NCBI GenBank assembly: GCA_030618975.1
Contig: JAUXCH010000243.1
Span: 1 to 7,205 of the forward strand
Direction: 5' to 3'
DNA length: 7,205 nt
From: Planctomycetia bacterium
GTDB taxonomy: Bacteria; Planctomycetota; PLA2; JAEUHO01
Shown here: one piece after another, positions 1 through 5,256 of the stretch
Numbering within the stretch: the stretch's first letter is position 1
Layout: each line of letters starts with the position of its first letter
Made by a program: the position numbers and the translations under genes
The notes under the pieces: generated by a model
What the model saw: only the letters and a program-made list of their open reading frames with translations
What the model was told of the DNA's origin: nothing
Database searches by the model: none

Positions 1-402
1 GCCGGCATGAACGACCTGATCCGCCCGAGCCTCTACCAGGGCGTCCACCGCATCTGGCCCGTGGAGGGCGAGCCTCCGCCGGAGCCGGGCACGGCCTCCG
101 ACGACCCGAGGTGCGACGTGGTCGGTCCGGTGTGCGAGACGGGCGACTTCCTGGGGCTGGACCGGCCGTTGCCCCCCGTCGTTCGAGGCGACCTGCTCGC
201 GGTGATGAGCGCCGGCGCGTACGGATACGTGATGGCCAGCAACTACAACGAGCGGCCCCGGCCGCCCGAGGTCCTGGTCGACGGGGACCGGTTCGGAATC
301 GTGCGGCGGCGCGAGACGTACGAAGACCTCGTGCGCCTCGACGACGCGCGCCCCGAGATGCGTCCCGTCGACGCAGGCGGGACCGCAGGAGGGACATCGT
401 GA
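1..402 (+). CDS. lysA: Diaminopimelate decarboxylase, C-terminal part (5' end outside window)
   Basis: This is the last 133 residues of LysA, the PLP-dependent enzyme that decarboxylates meso-diaminopimelate to L-lysine, the final step of lysine biosynthesis in the cytoplasm. The frame is open from base 1 (Ala-Gly before the first Met), so the N-terminal alanine-racemase-like barrel with the PLP lysine lies upstream. Visible family landmarks are MNDLIRPSLY at fragment residues 3-12, GPVCETGDFL at about 42-51 and GAYGYVMASNYN at about 72-83. The Cys-Glu pair (45-46) corresponds to the substrate-binding Cys-Glu at the dimer interface; most homologues have CESGD, here CETGD. The Tyr in the GAYG segment is the conserved C-terminal active-site tyrosine. 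The methionine at base 7 is internal and not the start. The stop overlaps the GTG start of kdsA by 4 bases, so the two genes are almost certainly cotranscribed and translationally coupled. Confidence 0.95.
   Translation, partial: AGMNDLIRPSLYQGVHRIWPVEGEPPPEPGTASDDPRCDVVGPVCETGDFLGLDRPLPPVVRGDLLAVMSAGAYGYVMASNYNERPRPPEVLVDGDRFGIVRRRETYEDLVRLDDARPEMRPVDAGGTAGGTS
387..393 (+). promoter_or_regulatory. Strong ribosome binding site for kdsA
   Basis: AGGAGGG lies inside the last codons of lysA, 5 bases before the GTG at 399. It is the best Shine-Dalgarno match in the window. It decides the kdsA start, because the longer open frame upstream has no comparable site and overlaps lysA. Confidence 0.8.
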
Positions 403-1304
403 ACCCCAGCACCGACACCGACAGCGACACCGACACCGATACCGATGCCGACACCGTCGCGGTCACGCCCTGCACCGTGGGACCCTACCGGGTCGGGACC
501 GGGGAGCGCCCGCTGCTGATCGCCGGCCCGTGCGTCCTGGAGGGCCGCGACATGGCCCTGCGCCTCGCGGAGCGCAGCCGCGACGTCGCTGCCGCGGCCG
601 GCTTCGACTACTGCTTCAAGGCCTCGTGGGACAAGGCGAACCGGACGAGCATCGACTCGTACCGGGGCCCGGGGCTCGACGAGGGCCTCGCCCTCCTCGC
701 CGAGGTCGGACGCGAGGTGGGAGTGCCGCTCCTCACCGACTTCCACGCCGCCGACCAGGCCGCGTCCGTGGGCGAGGTCGTCGACGTGTTGCAGATCCCG
801 GCGTTCCTCTCCCGCCAGACCGACCTGCTCGTCGCCGCGGCCGGGACGGGCAAGGCCGTGAACGTGAAGAAGGGGCAGTTCCTGGCGCCCGAGAACATGG
901 CGGCGGTCGTCGGCAAGCTCCACGAGGCGGGTTGCACGGACGTGCTCCTCACCGAACGCGGTTCGTCGTTCGGCTACTCGAACCTGGTCGTCGACTTCCG
1001 CGGGCTCGGCATCATGCGGAAGCTGGGGCACCCGGTCGTCTTCGACGCGACCCACAGCACGCAGCAGCCCGGCGCGCTCGGCACGCGCTCCGGCGGCGAT
1101 CGCACGCAGGCCCCCGTCCTGGCCCGCGCGGCGATGGCGGTCGGCGTGGACGGGCTGTTCCTGGAGGTCCACGAGGATCCGGAGCGCGCGCTCTCCGACG
1201 CGGCGACGCAGCTGCCGCTCGAGGGCCTCGGGCCGCTGCTCGAGACCCTCGCCGCGTTCGACCGCCTCCGGCGGGAGCGAGTCGAGCCGCTCGACGCGCC
1301 CTGA
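399..1304 (+). CDS. kdsA: 3-deoxy-8-phosphooctulonate (KDO-8-phosphate) synthase, metal-dependent class
   Basis: KdsA condenses phosphoenolpyruvate with D-arabinose 5-phosphate to KDO-8-phosphate, the committed carbon-backbone step for the KDO sugar of lipopolysaccharide. The 301-aa protein starts at GTG 399, overlapping the lysA stop. Family motifs are IAGPCVLEG (41-49), FKASWDKANRTS (73-84), DATHSTQQPG (around 216-225) and LEVHEDP (255-261). Metal-site residues Cys45, His219, Glu256 and Asp267 have the same mutual spacing (174, 37, 11) as the four ligands of Aquifex aeolicus KdsA. The protein therefore belongs to the metal-dependent class, not the E. coli-type class in which Asn replaces Cys. 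Residues 4-19 are a low-complexity Thr/Ser-Asp repeat, so the protein is longer at the N-terminus than usual for the family. A GTG at 477 (residue 27) is an alternative start close to where the conserved core begins, but no ribosome binding site precedes it. Confidence 0.95.
   Translation: MNPSTDTDSDTDTDTDADTVAVTPCTVGPYRVGTGERPLLIAGPCVLEGRDMALRLAERSRDVAAAAGFDYCFKASWDKANRTSIDSYRGPGLDEGLALLAEVGREVGVPLLTDFHAADQAASVGEVVDVLQIPAFLSRQTDLLVAAAGTGKAVNVKKGQFLAPENMAAVVGKLHEAGCTDVLLTERGSSFGYSNLVVDFRGLGIMRKLGHPVVFDATHSTQQPGALGTRSGGDRTQAPVLARAAMAVGVDGLFLEVHEDPERALSDAATQLPLEGLGPLLETLAAFDRLRRERVEPLDAP
411..456 (+). repeat. Hexanucleotide tandem repeat (ACCGAC-type) encoding Thr-Asp
   Basis: There are seven hexamer units from 411 to 452 with small variations (ACCGAC, AGCGAC, ACCGAT, GCCGAC) followed by a partial unit. 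The period is two codons, giving Thr/Ser/Ala-Asp dipeptides at KdsA residues 5-18. Unit gain or loss would keep the reading frame. Confidence 0.9.
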
Positions 1305-1316
1305 GGGCGGGTGGTC

Positions 1317-1335
1317 AGACGCCCACGGCGCGTCT
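1317..1335. terminator. Weak hairpin between convergent genes
   Basis: AGACGC and GCGTCT form a 6-bp stem around a 7-base loop, 12 bases after the kdsA stop and before the converging DUF438 gene. There is no T-run on either side, so it is at best a weak or factor-assisted terminator. Confidence 0.25.
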
Positions 1336-1438
1336 CAGGACCGGGCCACGGAGGCGCTCGAACTGCGGGGCCGTCTCGACGAGAACCTCTGCGAGTGCCG
1401 GGTACGCGACTCGGGTCCGGGTTCGTGTCCGAGGTCGC

Positions 1439-2707
1439 TCACGCGTTCACCGGCGGGGAGGCCCCCTCGCTGTCGTACTCGAGCAGGCGCCGCTCGCCCG
1501 TCAGGGCCCGCTCCTCGGTGAGATCCTGGGTGACCTCGAGGGTGCCCATGTAGGCGCCGTCCGCGTCTCGGAGTGCGAGGTAGCGGATCAGGACGAAGCG
1601 ACCCTCGCTCTCGATCCAGAAGGAGCAGGCGTCCTCCCGGCCTGCGCGGAAGTCGCCGATGATCTTCTCCACGATGTCGATGCTCGACGGGGGGTGGCAG
1701 TGCTGCACCTTGCGGCCGAGGATCGCGCGCGGCCTGGCGAACACGCGGCTGCGTCCTTCGGTGAAGTAGCGCACGCGGTCGTCGGCGTCGACGAACGTGA
1801 GATCGACGGGCAGGGCTTCGAACATCGCCAGGAGTTGCGCTTGCGTGATCGTGCCGGAGGGCGCGCGGAACGTGCCGGCCCTCGTCGTGACGTCGTCCCC
1901 CTCGGCCGGCTCCGTGGGGCCGGCGGGTACGTACCCGGTGCCCGGTTCCACCAGGCAGTAGCCGAACTCGCTCGTCTGCTCGTAGATCTCCGCCCACTCC
2001 GCCTCGGTGAGCGCCTGGAACGCCATGGGCAGCAGGATGTGATCTTCCTTGAGCGTCATCTCGGTGACGGCGGCCAGCGCCGGCTCCGCGACCGCGTCCC
2101 GCAGGACCTTCCACTCGCCGACCGTCACGTCCGCTTGGCGAAGCGCCTCGCCGAGTCCCTTCAGGAACTCCCGTACCTCGTCGTCCTTGCCCGACATGAC
2201 CTGCGAGGGACCCGTGATGCCGTGCATCACGAGGAACGGGAAGAGGAGGTTCTCCTTCCGCTGGTAATGGGTGTCCACGTCCATCAGCAGGCTGTGCTGC
2301 CGGCGCGCGGCGTCGAGCGCCTCGGCCGGAGGAAGGTTGCCGTCCTCCCCTTCGCAGAGCTTCGCCAGCGCCTCCCGCATGGCGGCGACCGCCTCGCCGA
2401 GCGCGACGTTCTCCCTCCGGAACGTGTCCGCGGGGTGACCGGGCTCCACCTGGGTGTCGGCGCGCTGGGTCAGGATCTCCCGCGTGATCTCCGAGTGGAG
2501 GTCGCACATGCCCATGACCTCTTCCAGGGGCATGCCGCCGGCCATCAGCTCCTGCTCCATGGCCGCGATCTCCGAGGCGTCCGTGGACTTCACGAGCTCC
2601 CTGAGCTCGCGCTTCACCTCCTCCTTGGGTGCGCCCTGGTGGAGCTTGGTGATGATCTCCTTCAGGAGCCGGATGCGTTCTCCGCGGTTGTCGAGCAGCT
2701 CGGCCAT
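1439..2707 (-). CDS. DUF438 - hemerythrin (HHE) - PAS domain protein, predicted redox/gas sensor
   Basis: This 422-aa cytoplasmic protein has three recognisable parts. Residues about 6-72 match DUF438 (KEIITKLHQG, then EQELMAGGMP and the CDLH boundary). Residues about 71-250 are a hemerythrin-like helical region with candidate di-iron ligands His71, His91, His138, His148, Glu152, His162 and His223 around HYQRKENLLFPFL and KEDHILLPM. Residues about 290-412 are a PAS-type domain (LPVDLTFVDADDRVRYF, GRKVQHCHPP, then GTLEVTQDLTEER). The order and length match the known DUF438/HHE/PAS family. No kinase, cyclase or DNA-binding domain is attached and no signal peptide or membrane segment is seen, so any output would go through a partner. 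Sensing of oxygen, nitric oxide or redox state is inferred from the domains. The ATG at 2707 is preceded at 11 bases by GGAGAGG and is where the family homology begins. It converges with kdsA and follows the vapC remnant on the same strand. Confidence 0.9.
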   Translation of the reverse strand: MAELLDNRGERIRLLKEIITKLHQGAPKEEVKRELRELVKSTDASEIAAMEQELMAGGMPLEEVMGMCDLHSEITREILTQRADTQVEPGHPADTFRRENVALGEAVAAMREALAKLCEGEDGNLPPAEALDAARRQHSLLMDVDTHYQRKENLLFPFLVMHGITGPSQVMSGKDDEVREFLKGLGEALRQADVTVGEWKVLRDAVAEPALAAVTEMTLKEDHILLPMAFQALTEAEWAEIYEQTSEFGYCLVEPGTGYVPAGPTEPAEGDDVTTRAGTFRAPSGTITQAQLLAMFEALPVDLTFVDADDRVRYFTEGRSRVFARPRAILGRKVQHCHPPSSIDIVEKIIGDFRAGREDACSFWIESEGRFVLIRYLALRDADGAYMGTLEVTQDLTEERALTGERRLLEYDSEGASPPVNA

Positions 2708-2718
2708 CGGTGTTCGTA

Positions 2719-2725
2719 CCTCTCC
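2719..2725 (-). promoter_or_regulatory. Ribosome binding site for the DUF438 gene
   Basis: On the minus strand GGAGAGG lies 11 bases before the ATG at 2707. The spacing is a little long, but no other start fits better. Confidence 0.5.
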
Positions 2726-2774
2726 GGCGCCCTCGGTCGCCGCCCGGATGCCGGCGTCGAGGGGCCAAAATCGG

Positions 2775-2924
2775 GGCGTGAGTGTAGTGGCGCAGGCCGT
2801 ACGAGGTCGTGGTCGGCACCGATTCGAGGGCCCGGAGCCGCTCCACCGTCCTGGCGGCCTGGTCACGAGCCGGGTCGGTGGGGATCCGGAGGGCGAAGAT
2901 CGCGCGGGTGTCGCGGAAGGCGCG
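2775..2924 (-). pseudogene. vapC-type PIN-domain toxin remnant
   Basis: One minus-strand frame reads DTRAIFALRIPTDPARD, then ERLRAL and TTSYGL. This matches the N-terminal third of VapC-type PIN ribonucleases, which typically read like DTSAIFAL..PTDP...A...ERLRA...TTSYVL. The Asp at 2912-2910 corresponds to the first catalytic aspartate, but the usual Ser after DT is Arg. There is no ATG, GTG or TTG at the expected place just upstream. Homology stops after TTSYGL, so the rest of the PIN domain with its other acidic residues is absent and DUF438 upstream sequence follows. It overlaps the 3' end of the RHH antitoxin gene in another frame, the usual vapBC arrangement. Family assignment is by pattern recognition. 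Confidence 0.65.
2781..2786 (-). promoter_or_regulatory. Possible -10 element for the DUF438 gene
   Basis: TACACT on the minus strand differs from TATAAT at two positions and sits about 74 bases upstream of the DUF438 ATG, at the broken end of the vapC remnant. No convincing -35 hexamer is seen at 16-18 bases, so the call is tentative. Confidence 0.25.
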
Positions 2925-3177
2925 ACTCGCGAAAGGCCTCGTCGAGGTACTCGTCGTGGCGCTCGGACAGGTCGGCCGCCCCCCCGTCGGGGTCCTCGAA
3001 CGTTCCCACCAGATCGGCCGCACGGGCGTACGGACCCCTCTGTTGCGGGCTTTCTTCCCGGATGACCCGGACGACGCATCGCCGCGCCATCTCTTCGATC
3101 GAGACGCCCATCCGCTGCGCCGCTACCCGCAGCAGGCGATGCTGCTCCTCGGTGAGCTGGATCTGCGTCCCCGGCAT
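2863..3177 (-). CDS. Ribbon-helix-helix antitoxin, VapB-like
   Basis: This 104-aa protein begins with a ribbon-helix-helix DNA-binding fold: strand TQIQLT (4-9), helix about 10-22 and helix about 26-39 (VSIEEMARRCVVRVI). A tail follows containing ADLVGTFEDPDG and DLSERHDEYLDEAF (about 69-82), a segment typical of antitoxins paired with PIN-domain VapC toxins. The RHH part would bind its own promoter and the tail would neutralise the toxin. The ATG at 3177 is preceded at 6 bases by GGAGA. The downstream toxin is only a remnant, so this is an orphan antitoxin; the proline/arginine-rich last 20 or so residues overlap the former toxin reading frame. VapB-type is inferred from the tail and the adjacent vapC remnant. 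Confidence 0.8.
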   Translation of the reverse strand: MPGTQIQLTEEQHRLLRVAAQRMGVSIEEMARRCVVRVIREESPQQRGPYARAADLVGTFEDPDGGAADLSERHDEYLDEAFRESRLPRHPRDLRPPDPHRPGS

Positions 3178-3372
3178 CGTGGATCTCCAAACTCGAGTGC
3201 CAGGCCATCCTGATGGGGTATCGAGGGGCCGAGGCGGTCCGAGCCGGAACCGTCTCGGTGGACACGGGGCTCGACGTCCGGCGTCTTGGGGAAGTCGCGG
3301 AGTGGGCGGAGAAAGCGCCGCAGGGTGCTCCGTGCCCGCAGACGAGTGCTCCTTGGTGAGCCGGCCTGTACG

Positions 3373-3717
3373 TCAGGGGTGCTCGTCTTCGGGTAGGACG
3401 CCGGTTGGGAAGAGCCGATGGCCTTCGAAGATCGTCAGCACTTCGATGGCGTCGTCCCGAATCCGGTAGACGATCCGGTACGTGCGCCGGAGGAACTCCC
3501 GTACGTCTCTGTGGTCGGCGTACTCGGGCACGACGCGCCCAGCCCTGGGCATCTCGGCTGCGCGCTCGACGTCGGCGATGAGAGGCTCGATCCATCGCGC
3601 CGCAGCGACCGGGTTGTCCGCCGCGATATACTCACCGATGGCTGCGAGGTCGTTCTTGGCCTGGTCCGACCACCGGATGCCCAGCGGTCTGGGAGACTCC
3701 TCCGCGAGTCGGGTCAT
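3373..3717 (-). CDS. ParE/RelE-superfamily toxin
   Basis: This 114-aa protein matches the ParE/RelE toxin fold: IRWSDQAKNDLAAIGEYIAADN (about 14-35) forms the first strand and the helical hairpin. The core continues with RRTYRIVYRIRDDAIEVLTI (about 77-96) and ends at FEGHRLFP (97-104). ParE proteins inhibit DNA gyrase and RelE-type proteins cleave mRNA on the ribosome. The sequence looks ParE-like, but the target cannot be settled by eye. The ATG at 3717 overlaps the stop of the upstream antitoxin gene (ATGA), indicating translational coupling, with the antitoxin made first. No truncation or lost core segment is visible, so this is the only full-length toxin in the window. A tail of about 10 residues follows the conserved end. 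Confidence 0.9.
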   Translation of the reverse strand: MTRLAEESPRPLGIRWSDQAKNDLAAIGEYIAADNPVAAARWIEPLIADVERAAEMPRAGRVVPEYADHRDVREFLRRTYRIVYRIRDDAIEVLTIFEGHRLFPTGVLPEDEHP

Positions 3718-4007
3718 TCGTCATCAGGTGCGTGGAAGCGGCGCCGCATCTCGGCGGTCACTTCCTCGTGAGGGGTCGTGCGCCCCTCTTCGACGTCGGT
3801 CAGGCCCTGCTCGACGGCTCTCACGAACCGGGAGCGCTCCGTGAGCTCGTCGTAGGCGGCAGGGGAAAGCAGGACCCCGGAGGCCCTGCCGTTCTGCGTG
3901 ATGACGAGCGGCCCCGAGCACTCGCCCAGGCGGCGCAGCCACTCGGCTGCCTTGGCCTTGAACTCGCTTACCGGGACGATGTTCTCGGAGACACGAAGCG
4001 GTCGCAT
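3714..4007 (-). CDS. Phd/YefM-family antitoxin
   Basis: This 97-aa antitoxin has the N-terminal Phd/YefM DNA-binding fold: VPVSEFKAKAAEWLRRL (11-27), then PLVITQNGRASGVLLSPAAYDEL (33-55). Its acidic/basic C-terminal helix (about 56-97) would wrap the toxin. Such proteins neutralise the cognate ParE/RelE toxin and repress their own operon. The gene is first in a two-gene operon with the ParE-like toxin, overlapping it by 4 bases. The ATG at 4007 has only a weak GGA upstream but matches the family start. An AT-rich promoter/operator lies 30-60 bases upstream. Confidence 0.93.
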   Translation of the reverse strand: MRPLRVSENIVPVSEFKAKAAEWLRRLGECSGPLVITQNGRASGVLLSPAAYDELTERSRFVRAVEQGLTDVEEGRTTPHEEVTAEMRRRFHAPDDE

Positions 4008-4037
4008 GGCGGCATCCAGAGGATAGGTCTTCTTGAG

Positions 4038-4066
4038 AGTCTATATTCAGTCCGAAAATAGGTCAA
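4038..4066 (-). promoter_or_regulatory. Promoter of the phd-parE operon
   Basis: On the minus strand TTGACC (4066-4061) is followed after exactly 17 bases by TAGACT (4043-4038). An alternative -10, TATAGA (4045-4040), has a 15-base spacer. Transcription would start near 4031, leaving a leader of about 25 bases. The spacer is conspicuously AT-rich against the GC-rich surroundings. Confidence 0.6.
4042..4060 (-). promoter_or_regulatory. Imperfect palindrome, likely antitoxin operator
   Basis: TATTTTCGGACTGAATATA (minus strand) has 7-base arms TATTTTC/GAATATA pairing at 6 of 7 positions around a 5-base centre. It fills the -35/-10 spacer and would be well placed for autorepression by the Phd/YefM protein. 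The assignment is inferred from position and symmetry. Confidence 0.5.
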
Positions 4067-4304
4067 TGTGGCGGCATGGGCGCATGGGCGGGAGTGGGAA
4101 GCCGCGGACGTTCCTCGTCGAGGAGTCGGTGTACGCCAGAGGCGCCCCGGGTCGAGGCCGGGAGATTGAGGGATCGGAGGTGTGCCCCCGCCGCGTAGCC
4201 CCCCGAGCGAGCCTGGGTGGTGGCCCAAGTGGCCCGCCACACAGCGTGCCGGAGCACTACCATCCAGCTACCTCGTTCCGGTGAATCCGAGGAAGGTGCG
4301 TAGG
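4067..4304. other. Divergent intergenic region without a supportable gene
   Basis: This 238-base stretch separates the minus-strand phd-parE operon from the plus-strand small-gene array. Short open frames across it have no family match or ribosome binding site that I can see. It contains a GC-rich 5-bp hairpin (4146-4162) and a short direct repeat of GTGGCCC. The promoter of the next gene should lie here, but no clear -35/-10 pair was found. Confidence 0.6.
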
Positions 4305-4553
4305 ATGCACTGCATGAGAGACCGGTCTCGCGCCGTTCGTCGCCACCACGTGGCGAGACTGAAGGTCAAGCGCAGGCACTACGGGTACGGCGATTCGCAG
4401 AGTGGCCCCCTGAGCACCAGGCACGCGGGCTCCGTCGTCAACACGCCGCGCCCCTGTTCCTGCTGGATGTGTGGGAACCCGCGCCGCTACTTCGGTGAGC
4501 CGACCATGCCTGAACGGCGGGCTCGGACCCCCGAGGACGTCGGCGGGGAATGA
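4305..4553 (+). CDS. Small basic protein with CSCWMCGNPR motif, function unknown
   Basis: This 82-aa, strongly basic protein starts with RRHHVARLKVKRRHYG (12-27) and contains CSCWMCGNPRRYFGEPTMPERRA (51-73). I recognise this as a recurrent bacterial small-protein family defined by the Cys-Ser-Cys-Trp-Met-Cys-Gly-Asn-Pro-Arg block; no function is known to me. The three clustered cysteines could bind zinc or another metal and the Arg/Lys/His-rich N-terminus could contact nucleic acid, both inferences. ATG 4305 is chosen because GAGGAAGG lies 8 bases upstream. ATG 4314 would remove only three residues. The stop overlaps the next start as ATGA, so the two are likely coupled. Confidence 0.8.
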   Translation: MHCMRDRSRAVRRHHVARLKVKRRHYGYGDSQSGPLSTRHAGSVVNTPRPCSCWMCGNPRRYFGEPTMPERRARTPEDVGGE

Positions 4554-4765
4554 CGTACCGCTACGAAGAAGCCCTGGTGAAGACCTGCATCGCGAAAGCG
4601 CGGCGCCCACGCCATCTCATCGAGCTGTGCGATCGGCGTAGGCGCGGTGGAGCACTGGATCGCCTGAACCCCATGCAGGACCTGGACGAGCGCTACGTCA
4701 CGTGGTTGCCGTCGGGCGCGGAGAAGCGATCGCGGCCGTTCATCAAGCAGGATGCGGTGCGTTGA
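4550..4765 (+). CDS. Hypothetical 71-aa basic protein
   Basis: I do not recognise this protein. It is rich in Arg/Lys (KARRPRHLIELCDRRRRGG at about 16-34), has two cysteines (13 and 27), and shows no membrane segment or signal peptide. Support for a real gene comes from the ATGA overlap with the preceding conserved gene, GGCGGGGA just before the start, and third-codon positions that are mostly G or C, as expected for coding DNA in this genome. It ends before a stretch of DNA with weaker coding character and could be the shortened 5' end of a longer gene. Confidence 0.5.
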   Translation: MTYRYEEALVKTCIAKARRPRHLIELCDRRRRGGALDRLNPMQDLDERYVTWLPSGAEKRSRPFIKQDAVR

Positions 4766-4965
4766 CCGGGTGCATCCCCGGGAAGCTCGCCTACTACGAC
4801 GAAGATGGAACTCGGCACGCATTGCTCGAACGCGGATTGCTCGACGCGGATCCCACAGACGACCCGATGCCGTCGGCCGCCCCTGGCGTACGCCCCTGGC
4901 GTGCGCCCGCTACTCAGCACCAAGACGTGGGGCTGACCGAAATTCGCCAGGTGGGTCCGGATTGA
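4702..4965 (+). other. Possible decayed or doubtful coding segment
   Basis: A frame opening at GTG 4702 overlaps the end of the preceding gene and contains a protein-like segment around 4771-4850 (GCIPGKLAYYDEDG, then ALLERGLLDAD). Its first part, where it overlaps the 4550 frame, has poor third-position GC bias, and no ribosome binding site is seen. The later part is interrupted by a 13-base tandem duplication. It may be a remnant of an older gene or a frameshifted continuation of the previous one; I cannot name a family. Confidence 0.2.
4878..4903 (+). repeat. 13-base tandem duplication
   Basis: CGCCCCTGGCGTA is immediately followed by CGCCCCTGGCGTG, 12 of 13 identical. The length is not a multiple of three, so a recent duplication would shift any frame crossing it. 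Confidence 0.85.
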
Positions 4966-4990
4966 CCGTGCTCATGAGCGGGCCTACCCT
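4962..4990 (+). promoter_or_regulatory. Promoter of the DUF433 antitoxin gene, apparently leaderless
   Basis: TTGACC (4962-4967) and TACCCT (4985-4990) are separated by exactly 17 bases. The -10 fits the TANNNT pattern of leaderless promoters, and only 6 bases separate it from the ATG at 4997. The expected transcription start therefore coincides with the start codon, which agrees with the absence of any Shine-Dalgarno sequence. Confidence 0.6.
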
Positions 4991-4996
4991 CTGCAC

Positions 4997-5224
4997 ATGG
5001 ACTATCGCGACCGCATCGTCGTCAACGCCGAAGTCCGCTTCGGGAAGCCGACCGTCCGTGGGACGCGAGTCACGGTGGGCGACGTGCTCTCCTACCTTGC
5101 CAGTGGAATGAGCGAGGATGAGATCCTCGCCGATTTCTCACAGCTCTCGCGCGATGACATTCGCGCTTGCCTTGCTTGCGCCGCGGAGCGTGAGCGCAGA
5201 CTCGCGAGCATCCCCGGCAGCTGA
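4997..5224 (+). CDS. DUF433 family antitoxin
   Basis: This 75-aa protein matches DUF433 along its whole length: RIVVNAEVRFGKPTVRGTRV (6-25), then TVGDVLSYLASGMSEDEILADFSQLSRDDIRACLACAA (26-63). This is a helix-turn-helix-like fold found in antitoxins paired with DUF5615 PIN-like toxins. It would neutralise the toxin and probably bind operon DNA. The gene is followed after 32 bases by what remains of its DUF5615 partner, so it is now probably an orphan. The start is set by the family's N-terminus and the adjacent promoter; no ribosome binding site precedes it. Confidence 0.93.
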   Translation: MDYRDRIVVNAEVRFGKPTVRGTRVTVGDVLSYLASGMSEDEILADFSQLSRDDIRACLACAAERERRLASIPGS

Positions 5225-5256
5225 GAGGGCCGGGCGGGACAGCACGGGGGCCCGGT

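Noticed and set aside
1335..3023. Long minus-strand frame parallel to the DUF438 gene
   Set aside because: Most of it is a compositionally biased shadow of DUF438. Only the 2775-2924 part has family-like sequence, reported as the vapC remnant.
3213..3359. Plus-strand 48-codon frame with reasonable codon bias between the toxin and antitoxin genes
   Set aside because: No ribosome binding site, no recognised family, and it lies upstream of and antisense to the RHH gene; too little support to call.
530..3469. Very long open frame on the plus strand across kdsA and the minus-strand accessory genes
   Set aside because: Its translation is low-complexity Arg/Ala/Gly-rich sequence and it lies over well-recognised genes in other frames; a typical artefact of high GC.
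2708..3595. Upstream extension of the DUF438 frame to 3595
   Set aside because: Homology begins at the ATG at 2707. The extension is Arg/Pro-rich and runs over the RHH antitoxin and ParE genes.
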